64,000 nucleotides of DNA from Aquabacter spiritensis (GTDB taxonomy: Bacteria; Pseudomonadota; Alphaproteobacteria; Rhizobiales; Xanthobacteraceae): positions 1-64,000 of the forward strand of contig NZ_SMAI01000005.1 in assembly GCF_004346185.1 (NCBI RefSeq), given 5' to 3'. Within the stretch, counting starts at the first letter, position 1. Each line of letters opens with the position of its first letter. Shown in pieces: positions 19,481 to 28,138 of the stretch. The position numbers and the translations under genes were made by a program. Under the pieces are notes generated by a model. It saw only the letters and a program-made list of their open reading frames with translations, was not told the DNA's origin and made no database searches.

Positions 19481-20557
19481 TCAGGCGTTGGCGCCGGTGA
19501 TCGCGGCGATGGTCGCGGCGGTCACGTCGGCGGTGCGGGCGGTGCCGCCGAGATCCGGCGTGTGGCAGCGGGCGTCGCCGGTCACGCGTTCGATCGCGGC
19601 CATCAGCCGGCCGGCGGCGGCCGGCTCGCCGAGATGCTCCAGCATCATCACCGCCGACCAGAAGGTGCCGATCGGGTTGGCGATGCCCTTCCCCGTAATG
19701 TCGAAGGCCGAACCGTGGATCGGCTCGAACATCGAGGGGAAAGCGCGTTCCGGATTGAGGTTCGCGGTCGGCGCGATGCCCAGCGAGCCGGCGAGCGCCG
19801 CTGCGAGATCCGACAGGATGTCGGCATGCAGATTGGTGGCGACGATGGTGTCGAGGCTCTCCGGCTTCATCACCATGCGCACCGTCATGGCGTCGACCAG
19901 CATCTTGTCCCAGGTCACGTCCGGGAATTCGGCCGCCACCTCTTTGGCGATCTCGTCCCACATGACCATAGCGTGGCGCTGGGCGTTGGACTTGGTGACG
20001 ACGGTCAGCAATTTGCGCGGACGGGTGCGAGCCAGCCGGAAGGCGAAGCGCAGGATGCGTTCGACCCCGGCGCGGGTGAACATCGACACGTCGGTCGCCG
20101 CTTCGAGCGGCGAGCCCTGATGCACCCGCCCGCCGACGCCGGCATATTCGCCCTCGGAATTCTCGCGCACGATGACCCAGTCGAGCGTGCCGGCCGCGAC
20201 ACCCCGCAGCGGCGACACGATGCCCGGCAGGATCCGCGTCGGCCGCACATTGGCATATTGGTCGAAGGGCTGGCAGATGGCGAGCCGCAGGCCCCAGAGC
20301 GTGACGTGATCGGGGATGTCGGGATGGCCGGCCGAGCCGAACAGGATGGCATCGTGGCCGCGGATCAGGTCGCGGCCGTTCTCCGGCATCATGCGGCCAT
20401 GCGCCTTATAGTGTTCGCCGCCCCAATCGAACCGGTCGACGTCGAAGGCGAAGCTGCCCTCGCGGGCGGCGAGGGCGTGCAGCACCTCCACGCCGGCCGA
20501 GATCACTTCGTCGCCGATGCCGTCGCCGGGAATGGCGGCAATCCTGTACGTCTTCAT
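19481..20557 (-). CDS. tartrate dehydrogenase / isopropylmalate dehydrogenase-family decarboxylating dehydrogenase
   Basis: A 358-residue beta-decarboxylating dehydrogenase. Family signs are IAAIPGDGIGDEVI, VRENSEGEYAGVGG, and MFEPIHGSAFDITGKGIANP. The WGGEHYKAHGRMMP and EYAGVGGR details point to the tartrate dehydrogenase/decarboxylase (TtuC) branch more than to LeuB. It would oxidise tartrate or D-malate with NAD. It follows a Bug-type binding protein (95 bp gap), and a GntR regulator diverges from that pair, which fits a hydroxy-dicarboxylate utilisation unit. Confidence 0.88.
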   Translation of the reverse strand: MKTYRIAAIPGDGIGDEVISAGVEVLHALAAREGSFAFDVDRFDWGGEHYKAHGRMMPENGRDLIRGHDAILFGSAGHPDIPDHVTLWGLRLAICQPFDQYANVRPTRILPGIVSPLRGVAAGTLDWVIVRENSEGEYAGVGGRVHQGSPLEAATDVSMFTRAGVERILRFAFRLARTRPRKLLTVVTKSNAQRHAMVMWDEIAKEVAAEFPDVTWDKMLVDAMTVRMVMKPESLDTIVATNLHADILSDLAAALAGSLGIAPTANLNPERAFPSMFEPIHGSAFDITGKGIANPIGTFWSAVMMLEHLGEPAAAGRLMAAIERVTGDARCHTPDLGGTARTADVTAATIAAITGANA

Positions 20558-20651
20558 CTTGGTCTCCGAGGGGAAAGCCGGGCCGGCGCGAGTCGTTCGC
20601 CCCGACCCTCGGTCTCCTGCGGGAAGCCGCCGGCCCCGGCAGGAATGCGGA

Positions 20652-21626
20652 TCAGTTCGGTGCCACCGCGGCGAGCAGCTTGCCGAGCCGCGCGATCTCC
20701 GAGCGGAACTGACGGTCGAGCGCGGCGGGCGTGGCGAGGTCGTCCGGCACCGGAACCGTCCCGAGCGACGCCATGCGGTCGATCACGGTCGGATCCTTGA
20801 GGGCCTTCTGGAGCGCGGCGGACAGCGTCATGCGGATCGGCTCCGGCGTGCCCTTCGGCGCCCAGAGCGCGTGCCAGGCGGTGATTTCGAAGCCCTTGAG
20901 GCCGCTCTCGTTCAGCGTCGGGACGGCGGGCAGAACCGCGATGCGCGCCCGCGTCGTGACGCCGAACGCCTTGATGTCGCCGGCCTTGATCTGATTGACC
21001 GTATTCGTCGTCTGGTCGCACATCAGATCGATGCGCTTGCCGACCAGATCGAGCATGGCCGGGCCCGAGCCCTTATAGGGCACGTCGACGAATTTGGCCC
21101 CGGTGGCGTTCGCCAGAAGCAAAGCGCAGAGGTGCGAGACGGAGCCGACCCCGGCCGTGCCGATGGTCAGCGCGGGGCCCTTCTCCTTCAGCAGCGCGAG
21201 GAGTTCCGGCATCGAATTGGCGCGGAGATCGCTGCGCCCGACCAGCACCATGGGCACCTCGGTCACGAGGCCGACCGGGGAAAACTCCTCCGGCTTGTAG
21301 GGCAGTTTGGGATAGAGCGGGGCGAAGGTCGCGACGCCGATATGGTAGAGCAGCAGGGTGTAGCCGTCCGGCGCCGCCTTCGCCACGTCGCCGGCACCGA
21401 GCGAGCCGCCCGCGCCGCCCTTGTTTTCGATCACCATCTGCTGGCCGAGGGTCGGCGTCATCGCCTGCGCCACCAGCCGGGCGACGGTGTCGCTCGGCCC
21501 GCCCGCCGCCGCCGGCACGACGATCGTGACGGGACGATCGGGATAGCGGCTCTGCGCCGCCGCGCCGACGCAGGATGCGCCGAGAAAAATCAATGCCGCC
21601 GCTGCCGCCAGACCCTTCGATGCCAT
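20652..21626 (-). CDS. Bug family tripartite tricarboxylate transporter substrate-binding protein
   Basis: A periplasmic binding protein of the TctC/Bug family, 324 residues. A signal peptide (AAAALIFLGASCVGAAAQS) precedes RYPDRPVTIVVPAAAGGPSD, the family start. The conserved IENKGGAGGSLGA and APDGYTLL blocks form the carboxylate site. ATG 21626 has GGGAGG a few bases upstream. No TctA/TctB membrane subunits are nearby. Its neighbours suggest a tartrate- or malate-like ligand. Confidence 0.9.
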   Translation of the reverse strand: MASKGLAAAAALIFLGASCVGAAAQSRYPDRPVTIVVPAAAGGPSDTVARLVAQAMTPTLGQQMVIENKGGAGGSLGAGDVAKAAPDGYTLLLYHIGVATFAPLYPKLPYKPEEFSPVGLVTEVPMVLVGRSDLRANSMPELLALLKEKGPALTIGTAGVGSVSHLCALLLANATGAKFVDVPYKGSGPAMLDLVGKRIDLMCDQTTNTVNQIKAGDIKAFGVTTRARIAVLPAVPTLNESGLKGFEITAWHALWAPKGTPEPIRMTLSAALQKALKDPTVIDRMASLGTVPVPDDLATPAALDRQFRSEIARLGKLLAAVAPN

Positions 21627-21650
21627 GGCATCCTCCCAAATGCATTTATT

Positions 21651-21662
21651 CTTGCATGCAAG
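21651..21662. promoter_or_regulatory. palindrome, probable GntR operator
   Basis: CTTGCATGCAAG is a perfect 12-bp palindrome 24 bp upstream of the Bug gene start and about 100 bp upstream of the divergent GntR gene. FCD-type GntR regulators commonly bind such short palindromes. Confidence 0.55.
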
Positions 21663-21763
21663 ATGGAGCCGAAGCCGGCGCGCTGTCAAGCCGTCCGGCG
21701 CGGTGTCCCCGGCGGCGGAAAAATGGTCTAGAAGGAAAGCCGCGAAAGAGGGCCTGCGAGACG

Positions 21764-22513
21764 ATGGCGGACGCGGCGACGACGAAGCCGGACACGACCG
21801 GGACCGGGGAGGCGCCGGCACATCGGCTGCGCCCGATGCCGGCGGCGACTAAGCCCAATCTCGTCGACCTCGCTTATGACGCGATCAAGCGGGCGATCCT
21901 CGAAAACGCCTACCCGCCCGGCCACCAAGCGGGCGAAGTGGAGATCGCCCGCCAGCTCGACATGAGCCGCACCCCGGTCCACGAGGCCATGGCGCGGCTC
22001 CAGGAAGAAGGGCTGGTGCGGATCCTGCCCAAGCGCGGCATCCTGGTGCTCGGCCTCTCGCCGGACGACATCGCCGAGATCTACGACGTCATCATCGGCC
22101 TGGAAGGCGCAGCCGGCGAGCGCCTCGCGGGCCTGCCCGCGGCGGAGCGGGCCGCGGCCGCCGGCCGGCTCGAGCGCTGCACCGCCGAGATGGACGCCGC
22201 CCTCGCCGCCAATGACCGACCGGCCTGGGCGCGCGCCGACAAGGCGTTCCACGATTGCCTGATCGACGCCTGCGGCAATGACCGGCTGCGGCGCATCGTC
22301 GGCACCGTGACCGACCAATTGCACCGGGCGCGCCTGTTCACGCTCAATCTGCGGCCTCTGCCGACGCGCTCGGCGCACGACCACGCCGCCCTCACCGCCG
22401 CGATCCGCGCCGGCGACGCCGAAGCCGCCCTCGCGGCGGCCCGCCGCCACCGCCGCCACGCCCGCGACGAACTCATCCCGCTCCTGCGCCAGCTCAAGCT
22501 GAACAATCTTTAA
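21764..22513 (+). CDS. GntR family regulator, FCD domain
   Basis: A 249-residue regulator with an N-terminal winged helix (LAYDAIKRAILENAYPPG, then EIARQLDMSRTPVHEAMARL) and the all-helical FCD ligand domain containing the metal/ligand histidines in ADKAFHDCLID and RSAHDHAAL. ATG 21764 is the likely start; the frame upstream overlaps the operator region. It probably senses an organic acid and controls the divergent Bug protein/tartrate dehydrogenase unit. Confidence 0.9.
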   Translation: MADAATTKPDTTGTGEAPAHRLRPMPAATKPNLVDLAYDAIKRAILENAYPPGHQAGEVEIARQLDMSRTPVHEAMARLQEEGLVRILPKRGILVLGLSPDDIAEIYDVIIGLEGAAGERLAGLPAAERAAAAGRLERCTAEMDAALAANDRPAWARADKAFHDCLIDACGNDRLRRIVGTVTDQLHRARLFTLNLRPLPTRSAHDHAALTAAIRAGDAEAALAAARRHRRHARDELIPLLRQLKLNNL

Positions 22514-22601
22514 TTTCTTGTAGTCTTTGATTAACGTATTGACGACCGGGCACCCGCGCCAATAATGCGGCTACGAGATACCTCAAACTAGCCGTTCTCA
22601 G

Positions 22602-23615
22602 ATGCATGTTTCCAAGTGGATTGCGATCATATTTATCAGCTTGGTCGCGTCTGGCGCTTTGGCCCAAGAGGCTCCGCAGCCGCCCGCGCAAGTCGACCCA
22701 ACTGCGGATGGCCAACGGCCCGATGGCGCTACCGGGCAACGTCAAGGTGCCACGAATCATGAGATCGATGCCGCGACCTTTCTGTCCGCCATCCAAAGCA
22801 TAGAAGCCGCCATCCGAAACGTGACAACCGAGGCTGGAAAAGATGCCGAAGCCGACCACAACAACAGTGCGGAAGATCTCATCGCCCAGAAGGCCATGGC
22901 GCGCTGGGCATACTGGATGTTCATTGCTGCTGCGGCATCGACATTTTTGACTGCAGTTGGTGTGTTACTCCTCGCGCTTACCCTTCATTGGACCAAAGTG
23001 GCGGCGAATCACACTGAAGATGCTTTGACTGAAGCAAAGAATGCCACAAAGGCGACGATCGAGTTACTTGACGCCGAGATCAGACCGGTCCTTACGGTCG
23101 AAATGGAATCTCGAGAAAAACAAATCGAATGGATAGAAGGCTTTAATAATGACGCTAAAAAAGACATTCATTTTAGAATCAAGAACGTTGGCAACGGACC
23201 CGCCTTTCTACATCTGATGTGTCGAGCTTGGGCTATTTGCCCAAAGATCGAAGATTTAGAGATAATTAATGCCATAGATTATTCAAATTACATTCATAAA
23301 GAAGGAGTTGATAATTTTGGAAAATACGCAATTGCTTGGTACAAAAAGAACGAAATCGCAATTGGAACGGGATCATTAAGCGATGAAATTCTTTGCGGAG
23401 CAGATCAAATTGGAATTAAGTTATCTGATCATACTAGTAACAATTTTATATTTTTTTATGGATATTTTGAATATAAGGACATGAAAGGTCAATATTATAG
23501 ATCCGGATTCTGTCAAATTCTGAATCGAGATCTATACAAAAGAAAAAAAGAACTATTTCTTATTCCATGGAACGAGAACGCAAACTTACTCAATTATCAC
23601 AAGAAATTAATTTAA
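22602..23615 (+). CDS. hypothetical protein, signal peptide and membrane segment, AT-rich gene
   Basis: I do not recognise the function. The 337-residue product starts with a signal peptide (SKWIAIIFISLVASGALAQ), has a Pro/Gln-rich linker, a short helical stretch, and a membrane segment near residue 110 (FIAAAASTFLTAVGVLLLAL). A cytoplasmic or periplasmic C-terminal domain of about 200 residues follows, rich in Lys, Asn and Ile. From about 22.9 kb the base composition falls sharply below all neighbours and the codons are A/T-ending, a sign of horizontal transfer. No mobile element is seen beside it. Confidence 0.75.
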   Translation: MHVSKWIAIIFISLVASGALAQEAPQPPAQVDPTADGQRPDGATGQRQGATNHEIDAATFLSAIQSIEAAIRNVTTEAGKDAEADHNNSAEDLIAQKAMARWAYWMFIAAAASTFLTAVGVLLLALTLHWTKVAANHTEDALTEAKNATKATIELLDAEIRPVLTVEMESREKQIEWIEGFNNDAKKDIHFRIKNVGNGPAFLHLMCRAWAICPKIEDLEIINAIDYSNYIHKEGVDNFGKYAIAWYKKNEIAIGTGSLSDEILCGADQIGIKLSDHTSNNFIFFYGYFEYKDMKGQYYRSGFCQILNRDLYKRKKELFLIPWNENANLLNYHKKLI

Positions 23616-23647
23616 CTAAAAGCTGAACGTCTCTTGGCCCGCGGCGC

Positions 23648-24799
23648 TCAATACGCCGCGCGGAGCAGCGCCAGGAAGTCCGCGCGGGTGGTGGAGCGAG
23701 GATTCCAGCGATCGTAATCGGCCTCGACGCACAGGTCCGCGATCTCTTCGAACACGGCCTCGTCGGCACCCACGTCCCGCAGGCGCGCCGGCACGCCGAG
23801 ATCGGCGCAGAAGGCGCGGATCTCGGCGACCGCGGTCCGCGCCGCCACCTCGGGCGCGACGCCCCGGACGTCGGCACCGAAGGCGTCGGCGATCGCGGCA
23901 TATTTCTCCGGCGCGGCGATGCGGTTGAAGTCCGCGACGTGCGGCAGGCAGACCGCGTTGGACAAGCCGTGCGGCAGGTGAAAATAGGTGCCGACGAAAC
24001 GGGCGAGGCAATGCACGTTGCCGAGCCCCGTCAGCCCGAACGCCATCCCCGCCAAAGCCGAGCCGACCAGCATGTCCAGACCGGCCTGGAGATTGCCGCG
24101 ATTGGAGACGAACGGGCGCAGATTGCGCGCGATCAGCCGCAGCGCGTGCAGGTTCAGGGCATCGGTGAACGGACTGGCTTTGCGCGAGATGTAGGATTCG
24201 AAGGCGTGGACGAAAGCGTCCATGCCGGAATGCATGGCGACGTGCGCCGGCATGGTCTTCAGCGCCAGGGGATCGAGGATCGCGGCCTTCGCCGGGTTGA
24301 GGGCGGCGTGCCGGATCGACATTTTGAGGTGCCGCTGCGAATCCGTGATGACGCACGACCCCGACACTTCCGATCCGGTGCCGGCCGTGGTCGGGATGGC
24401 GATCAGCGGCAGAGGCGGGACGGAGAACTTGTCGATCCCCTCGTAATCGTGGATCCGGCCGCCGTTCGTGGCGACGATGCCGACCGCCTTGGCGACATCG
24501 ATCGTGCTGCCGCCGCCGAGCGCGAGGAGCGCGCTCGCGCCGTGCGCGCGAGCGCCGTCGATGGCCTCCGCGACGATCGTGTCGCTGGGATCCGGCGCGA
24601 TCCCGGAGAACACCGCACTGGCGATGCCCTGTTGGCGCAGCACGCCGTCGACGAGGCCGAAGATCTCGCTGCCGAGCACCGCCGCATCGGCGACGATGAA
24701 GATGCGGTCGCTGCCGAAGCCGGCCAGGATCTCGCCCACGCGGGCATGCGCGCCGATGCCCGCATGGATCCGGCTGGGGGATTGGAAACTGTGGAGCAT
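23648..24799 (-). CDS. iron-containing alcohol dehydrogenase
   Basis: A group III (Fe-dependent) alcohol dehydrogenase of 383 residues. The NAD site is in LALGGGSTIDVAKA and PTTAGTGSE. The metal ligands are seen in HSGMDAFVHAFESY (Asp, His) and VHCLARFVGTYFHLPHG (two His). In FucO-type enzymes the residue after the third ligand motif (the second His of HGIAH) is a conserved histidine; here it is arginine. It lies downstream of a Bug protein gene, 70 bp apart, and probably handles an alcohol or semialdehyde of the same pathway. Confidence 0.88.
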   Translation of the reverse strand: MLHSFQSPSRIHAGIGAHARVGEILAGFGSDRIFIVADAAVLGSEIFGLVDGVLRQQGIASAVFSGIAPDPSDTIVAEAIDGARAHGASALLALGGGSTIDVAKAVGIVATNGGRIHDYEGIDKFSVPPLPLIAIPTTAGTGSEVSGSCVITDSQRHLKMSIRHAALNPAKAAILDPLALKTMPAHVAMHSGMDAFVHAFESYISRKASPFTDALNLHALRLIARNLRPFVSNRGNLQAGLDMLVGSALAGMAFGLTGLGNVHCLARFVGTYFHLPHGLSNAVCLPHVADFNRIAAPEKYAAIADAFGADVRGVAPEVAARTAVAEIRAFCADLGVPARLRDVGADEAVFEEIADLCVEADYDRWNPRSTTRADFLALLRAAY

Positions 24800-24869
24800 G
24801 ACGGCCTGGATTCCCTTTCCGCCGGGTCTTCGGGAGGGTGGGCCCGCACCGCAGAGCGGGCCCGGCGGA

Positions 24870-25844
24870 TCATTCCGGCGCGAGCTTCGCGTCCTTGATG
24901 ATCTTGGCCCAGAGGGCGACTTCCTCGTCGATCTCGGCCTTGAACTGCTCCGGCGAGTTGCCGATGATTTCCAGGCCCTGGCCGAGCAGCACGTCCTGGA
25001 CCTTGGGGCTCTTCAGCGCCGCATTGAACTCGGCATTGAGCTTGCGAATGATCGCGTCCGGGGTGCCGGCGGGGGCGAAGAAGCCGCCCCAGTGACCGGC
25101 CTTGAAGCCGGGATAGCCGAGTTCGGCGATCGTCGGGACGTCCGGCAGGAGCGAGGAGCGCTTGTCGCCGGTGACCGCGAGCGCCGCGACCTTGCCCGAG
25201 CCGATCGCCGCCTTGGAGGTGAAGGGCGGATCGAGCAGAACCTCGATCTGGCCGCCGAGAATGCCGACCAGAGCGGGGCCCGCGCCCTTGAACGGCACAT
25301 GGACCAGGGTCATCCCGGTGCGCGACGCCATATAGGCGCTGGCGAGGTGGATCATGGTGCCGTTGCCGGACGAGCCCATATTGAGCTTGCCGGGGTTTTT
25401 CTTCGCGTAATCCACCAGTTCGGGGAAGGTCTTGGCCGGGACGCTGGGATTGACCAGCACGGCGAACGGCCCCCAGGCCACCTTGGTGATGGGGATCAGA
25501 TCCTTGCGGACGTCGTAGGTCTGCTCCTTGCGATAGCTGAGATCGATCGCAAGCGCGCCGCTGTTGAACAGGAGCGTGTAGCCGTCCGGGGTGGCGCGCA
25601 CGACGGCTTCGGTGCCGATGATGGTCCCGGCGCCGGCCCGGTTCTCGATGATGACCGGCTGGCCGAGCTTCGGCGCGACCTCGGCCGCAATGGTGCGTGC
25701 GATCAGGTCCGTGGCACCGCCGGACGCGAACGGAACGATGATGCGGATCGCCCTCTCGGGAAATTCCGCGCGCGCCGGCGCGGCCCACAGCGCGCTTCCG
25801 GCGATCCCCAGCAACGCCAGGGAAAGCTGCACAACCCCTTTCAT
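24870..25844 (-). CDS. Bug family tripartite tricarboxylate transporter substrate-binding protein
   Basis: The second Bug/TctC-type periplasmic binding protein of the window, 324 residues. It has a signal peptide (VVQLSLALLGIAGSALWAA) and then EFPERAIRIIVPFASGGATD, IENRAGAGTIIGTEAV and TPDGYTLLFN. ATG 25844 follows GGGAGGAAGAGG; the open frame upstream of it runs through the operator and is not coding. As with the other copy, no TctA/TctB genes accompany it. It is the first gene after one of three matching 22-bp operator-like repeats. Confidence 0.9.
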   Translation of the reverse strand: MKGVVQLSLALLGIAGSALWAAPARAEFPERAIRIIVPFASGGATDLIARTIAAEVAPKLGQPVIIENRAGAGTIIGTEAVVRATPDGYTLLFNSGALAIDLSYRKEQTYDVRKDLIPITKVAWGPFAVLVNPSVPAKTFPELVDYAKKNPGKLNMGSSGNGTMIHLASAYMASRTGMTLVHVPFKGAGPALVGILGGQIEVLLDPPFTSKAAIGSGKVAALAVTGDKRSSLLPDVPTIAELGYPGFKAGHWGGFFAPAGTPDAIIRKLNAEFNAALKSPKVQDVLLGQGLEIIGNSPEQFKAEIDEEVALWAKIIKDAKLAPE

Positions 25845-25926
25845 CCTCTTCCTCCCGATGGTTCGCCCGGCGTGCATGCCGATTTCCCGGCAACCCTTCC
25901 GAACAAAACAAAAACTAGATTTCATT

Positions 25927-25948
25927 ATTGTACTTATTTGTGTACATT
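25927..25948. promoter_or_regulatory. 22-bp inverted repeat, regulon site 1
   Basis: ATTGTACT, six bases, TGTACATT. The same 22-bp design recurs at 31608 and 34008. It lies in the divergent gap between the Bug/Fe-ADH unit and the RibD-like deaminase gene, in an A/T-rich patch. The likely binder is the GntR regulator at 29077-29790. Confidence 0.6.
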
Positions 25949-26032
25949 AGCGCACGAACGCATACCGCGCAATGTACCGCTCACGCTTTTTCCCTTGCCA
26001 GCGCCAAATTATCCGCGGGAAGACCGCCGGAC

Positions 26033-26938
26033 ATGACAGTTCCCCTCATCCGCGATCGGTCGCCTCCAGCCGCCGGCCCGCATGCCGCCGACGCCGCTTT
26101 CATGCACGGCGCGATCGCCCTCGCACGGGCGCAGATGGGCCGGGTCTGGCCGAATCCCGCGGTCGGATGCATCCTGGTGGCCGACGGGCAGGTGGTTGGC
26201 CGGGGCGCGACGCAGGACGGCGGTCGGCCCCACGCCGAGACGGTCGCCCTGGAGAGTGCCGGGCCGCGCGCCCGCGGCGCGACCGCCTACGTCTCCCTGG
26301 AACCGTGCAGCCATTGGGGACACACGCCGCCCTGCGCCGATCGATTGATCGCCGCCGGCGTGCGCGTGGTCCATGTGGCGCTGAGGGATCCCTATCCCGC
26401 GGTCGACGGCGCCGGGCTCCGCCGGCTCGCGGCCGCCGGCATCGCGGTGTCGCTCGGTCTGGGCGCTGCGGCGGCGCGCGACGTGGTGGCGGGCTTCTTC
26501 ACGCGGGTCGCGACCGGCGCCCCCTTGATCCGGCGCGTTCGTCCGGCGGCGCGGTGGCCCGGACGGCCCGAGGTGCCGCCGCTCGGCTTCGACGCTCTGG
26601 CCCGGTCGCTCCCCGACGGACGGACCGTCCGTTTGACGGCGCAGATCCCCTTCGCCCGCGCGCGCGATGTAACCGGAATCGCGGGCTGCGCCTGCTGCGA
26701 ACGCGGCGCGGATCATGCCGCGGGGCACGATTTCGATTTGCCGCTGGGCGAGGGCGGGGACGATCTGCGGTTCGCCATGGGACGGCTCGGTCTGACCCGC
26801 GTCGCCGTGCGGGCAGACGATCCGCTCGCCGCGCGCCTGGCGCGCCAAAGCGGTCCGATCGGGGATGCTCCCCACGCCGCCAATGGGCCATCTGGAGATC
26901 CCCTGACGGCCTTTCGCCGGACACCCCCTTGGCCCTGA
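26033..26938 (+). CDS. RibD-like deaminase with a degenerate C-terminal domain
   Basis: The N-terminal half is a pyrimidine deaminase of the riboflavin type: ARAQMGRVWPNPAVGCILV, the zinc motif HAETVAL, and EPCSHWGHTPPC with the two ligand cysteines. In a full RibD a reductase domain follows; here the C-terminal 150 residues lack the usual substrate and NADPH motifs, and only faint remnants remain (GAPLIRRVRPA, GEGGDDLRFAMGRLGL). ATG 26033 gives 301 residues. RibD makes the pyrimidine used for riboflavin and also for the deazaflavin of F420. Lying beside the regulon site 1, it may be a dedicated paralogue. Confidence 0.75.
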   Translation: MTVPLIRDRSPPAAGPHAADAAFMHGAIALARAQMGRVWPNPAVGCILVADGQVVGRGATQDGGRPHAETVALESAGPRARGATAYVSLEPCSHWGHTPPCADRLIAAGVRVVHVALRDPYPAVDGAGLRRLAAAGIAVSLGLGAAAARDVVAGFFTRVATGAPLIRRVRPAARWPGRPEVPPLGFDALARSLPDGRTVRLTAQIPFARARDVTGIAGCACCERGADHAAGHDFDLPLGEGGDDLRFAMGRLGLTRVAVRADDPLAARLARQSGPIGDAPHAANGPSGDPLTAFRRTPPWP

Positions 26939-27032
26939 GCCACGACCGAAGGTTCTCGAACGCGCCGCGACGCGCGGCGAAAATGTCGCCTTCAGGGCGC
27001 GGTGATCGCCGTCGCCCCCGCCCTCTGCGCCA

Positions 27033-28046
27033 TCACGGCACGGCGCGGATGGCCGCGACGCCGCGGGTCCCGCGCGCCGTCACGGACAGGGGGACATCCA
27101 GCCCCGTCAGGGTCTCCCGGATTGCCTGCTCCAGCGGCGTGCGCGGCTCCGCGCCGAGGAAAGCCACCAGTCGGCGATTGTCGAGGCGCGCAGCCTGGCG
27201 CCAGAGGGGCCGCATCTCGATCAGTTCCCGAACCGTCTCATTGAACGGCGCGATCAGTCGCAGCAGCCCCCAGGGGAAGGCCCGGATCGGCACGTCGGGC
27301 GCGCCGGCCACGCGACGGATCGCCGAGGTCATCGCCGTGCCGTCGGCGTCCCACTGACCGTCGAAATGAAAGCGGGCGAAGACCGGCAGGTCCGCTTCGC
27401 GCTCGGCGAGGCGGGCGAAGGTCTCGGCCACGTCGGGCAGATAGGCCCAGGCATGCCCCACGCCGGGCGCGCCGGGATAGGTGACCGCCTTCAGCTTCTG
27501 TCCCGGCTTCACCAGCGCCTGACTGAACCAGTTGTTTCTGGCGCTGCGCCCGAAATAGTCTCCGGCGCGCAGGACCAGGGCGCGCACGCCGCGGGCCGCC
27601 GCCGCCTCGAGCCGCGCTTCCAGCCGGACGCGGATCTCGCCCTTGCGCGTCGCGGGGCGCTGGGGCGATTCCTCGGACAAAAGCGGATAGGCGTCGCGGC
27701 CATAATTATAGATCGTCCCCGGCAGCAGGATCCGCGCCCCATTGGTCTCCGCCGCCGCGATCGTGTTGTCGATCATGGGAAGGACCAGCCGGTTCCAACC
27801 GCGATAGCCCGGCGGATTGACGGCGTGGACAATGAGGCCGGCGCCGCCCGCAGCCGCGACCACCGTGTCGCGGTTCATGGCATCGCCAACGACGTAGCTC
27901 CAGTCGGCGCGGCGTGGCGCCTTGGAGGGATCCCGCACGAGGGCGCGGATCGTCCAACCGTGGCGGGCCAGGGCAAGCGCGGTCTCGCCGCCGACGCCGC
28001 CGTGGGCGCCAAGGACGAGGGCGATACGGGAAGGATCCTCGGGCAT
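27033..28046 (-). CDS. NAD(P)-dependent epimerase/NmrA-like oxidoreductase
   Basis: An atypical SDR of 337 residues. It begins with the extended-SDR cofactor motif VLGAHGGVGGETALALARHG, has IVHAVNPPGYRGW in place of the usual catalytic block, and carries IYNYGRDAY with a YNYG tyrosine. It may be an NmrA-like redox sensor or a sugar/lipid epimerase; I cannot decide. It diverges from a LysR gene across 92 bp, a typical regulator-target pair. Confidence 0.8.
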   Translation of the reverse strand: MPEDPSRIALVLGAHGGVGGETALALARHGWTIRALVRDPSKAPRRADWSYVVGDAMNRDTVVAAAGGAGLIVHAVNPPGYRGWNRLVLPMIDNTIAAAETNGARILLPGTIYNYGRDAYPLLSEESPQRPATRKGEIRVRLEARLEAAAARGVRALVLRAGDYFGRSARNNWFSQALVKPGQKLKAVTYPGAPGVGHAWAYLPDVAETFARLAEREADLPVFARFHFDGQWDADGTAMTSAIRRVAGAPDVPIRAFPWGLLRLIAPFNETVRELIEMRPLWRQAARLDNRRLVAFLGAEPRTPLEQAIRETLTGLDVPLSVTARGTRGVAAIRAVP

Positions 28047-28138
28047 GACGGGTTCCTTGAGAGGTGACCAGGCCAGGATGCCGGAGCGCGGGTATGATAT
28101 AAATTGCTCAGAATGATTGATCCGCTAGTCTATATTTT

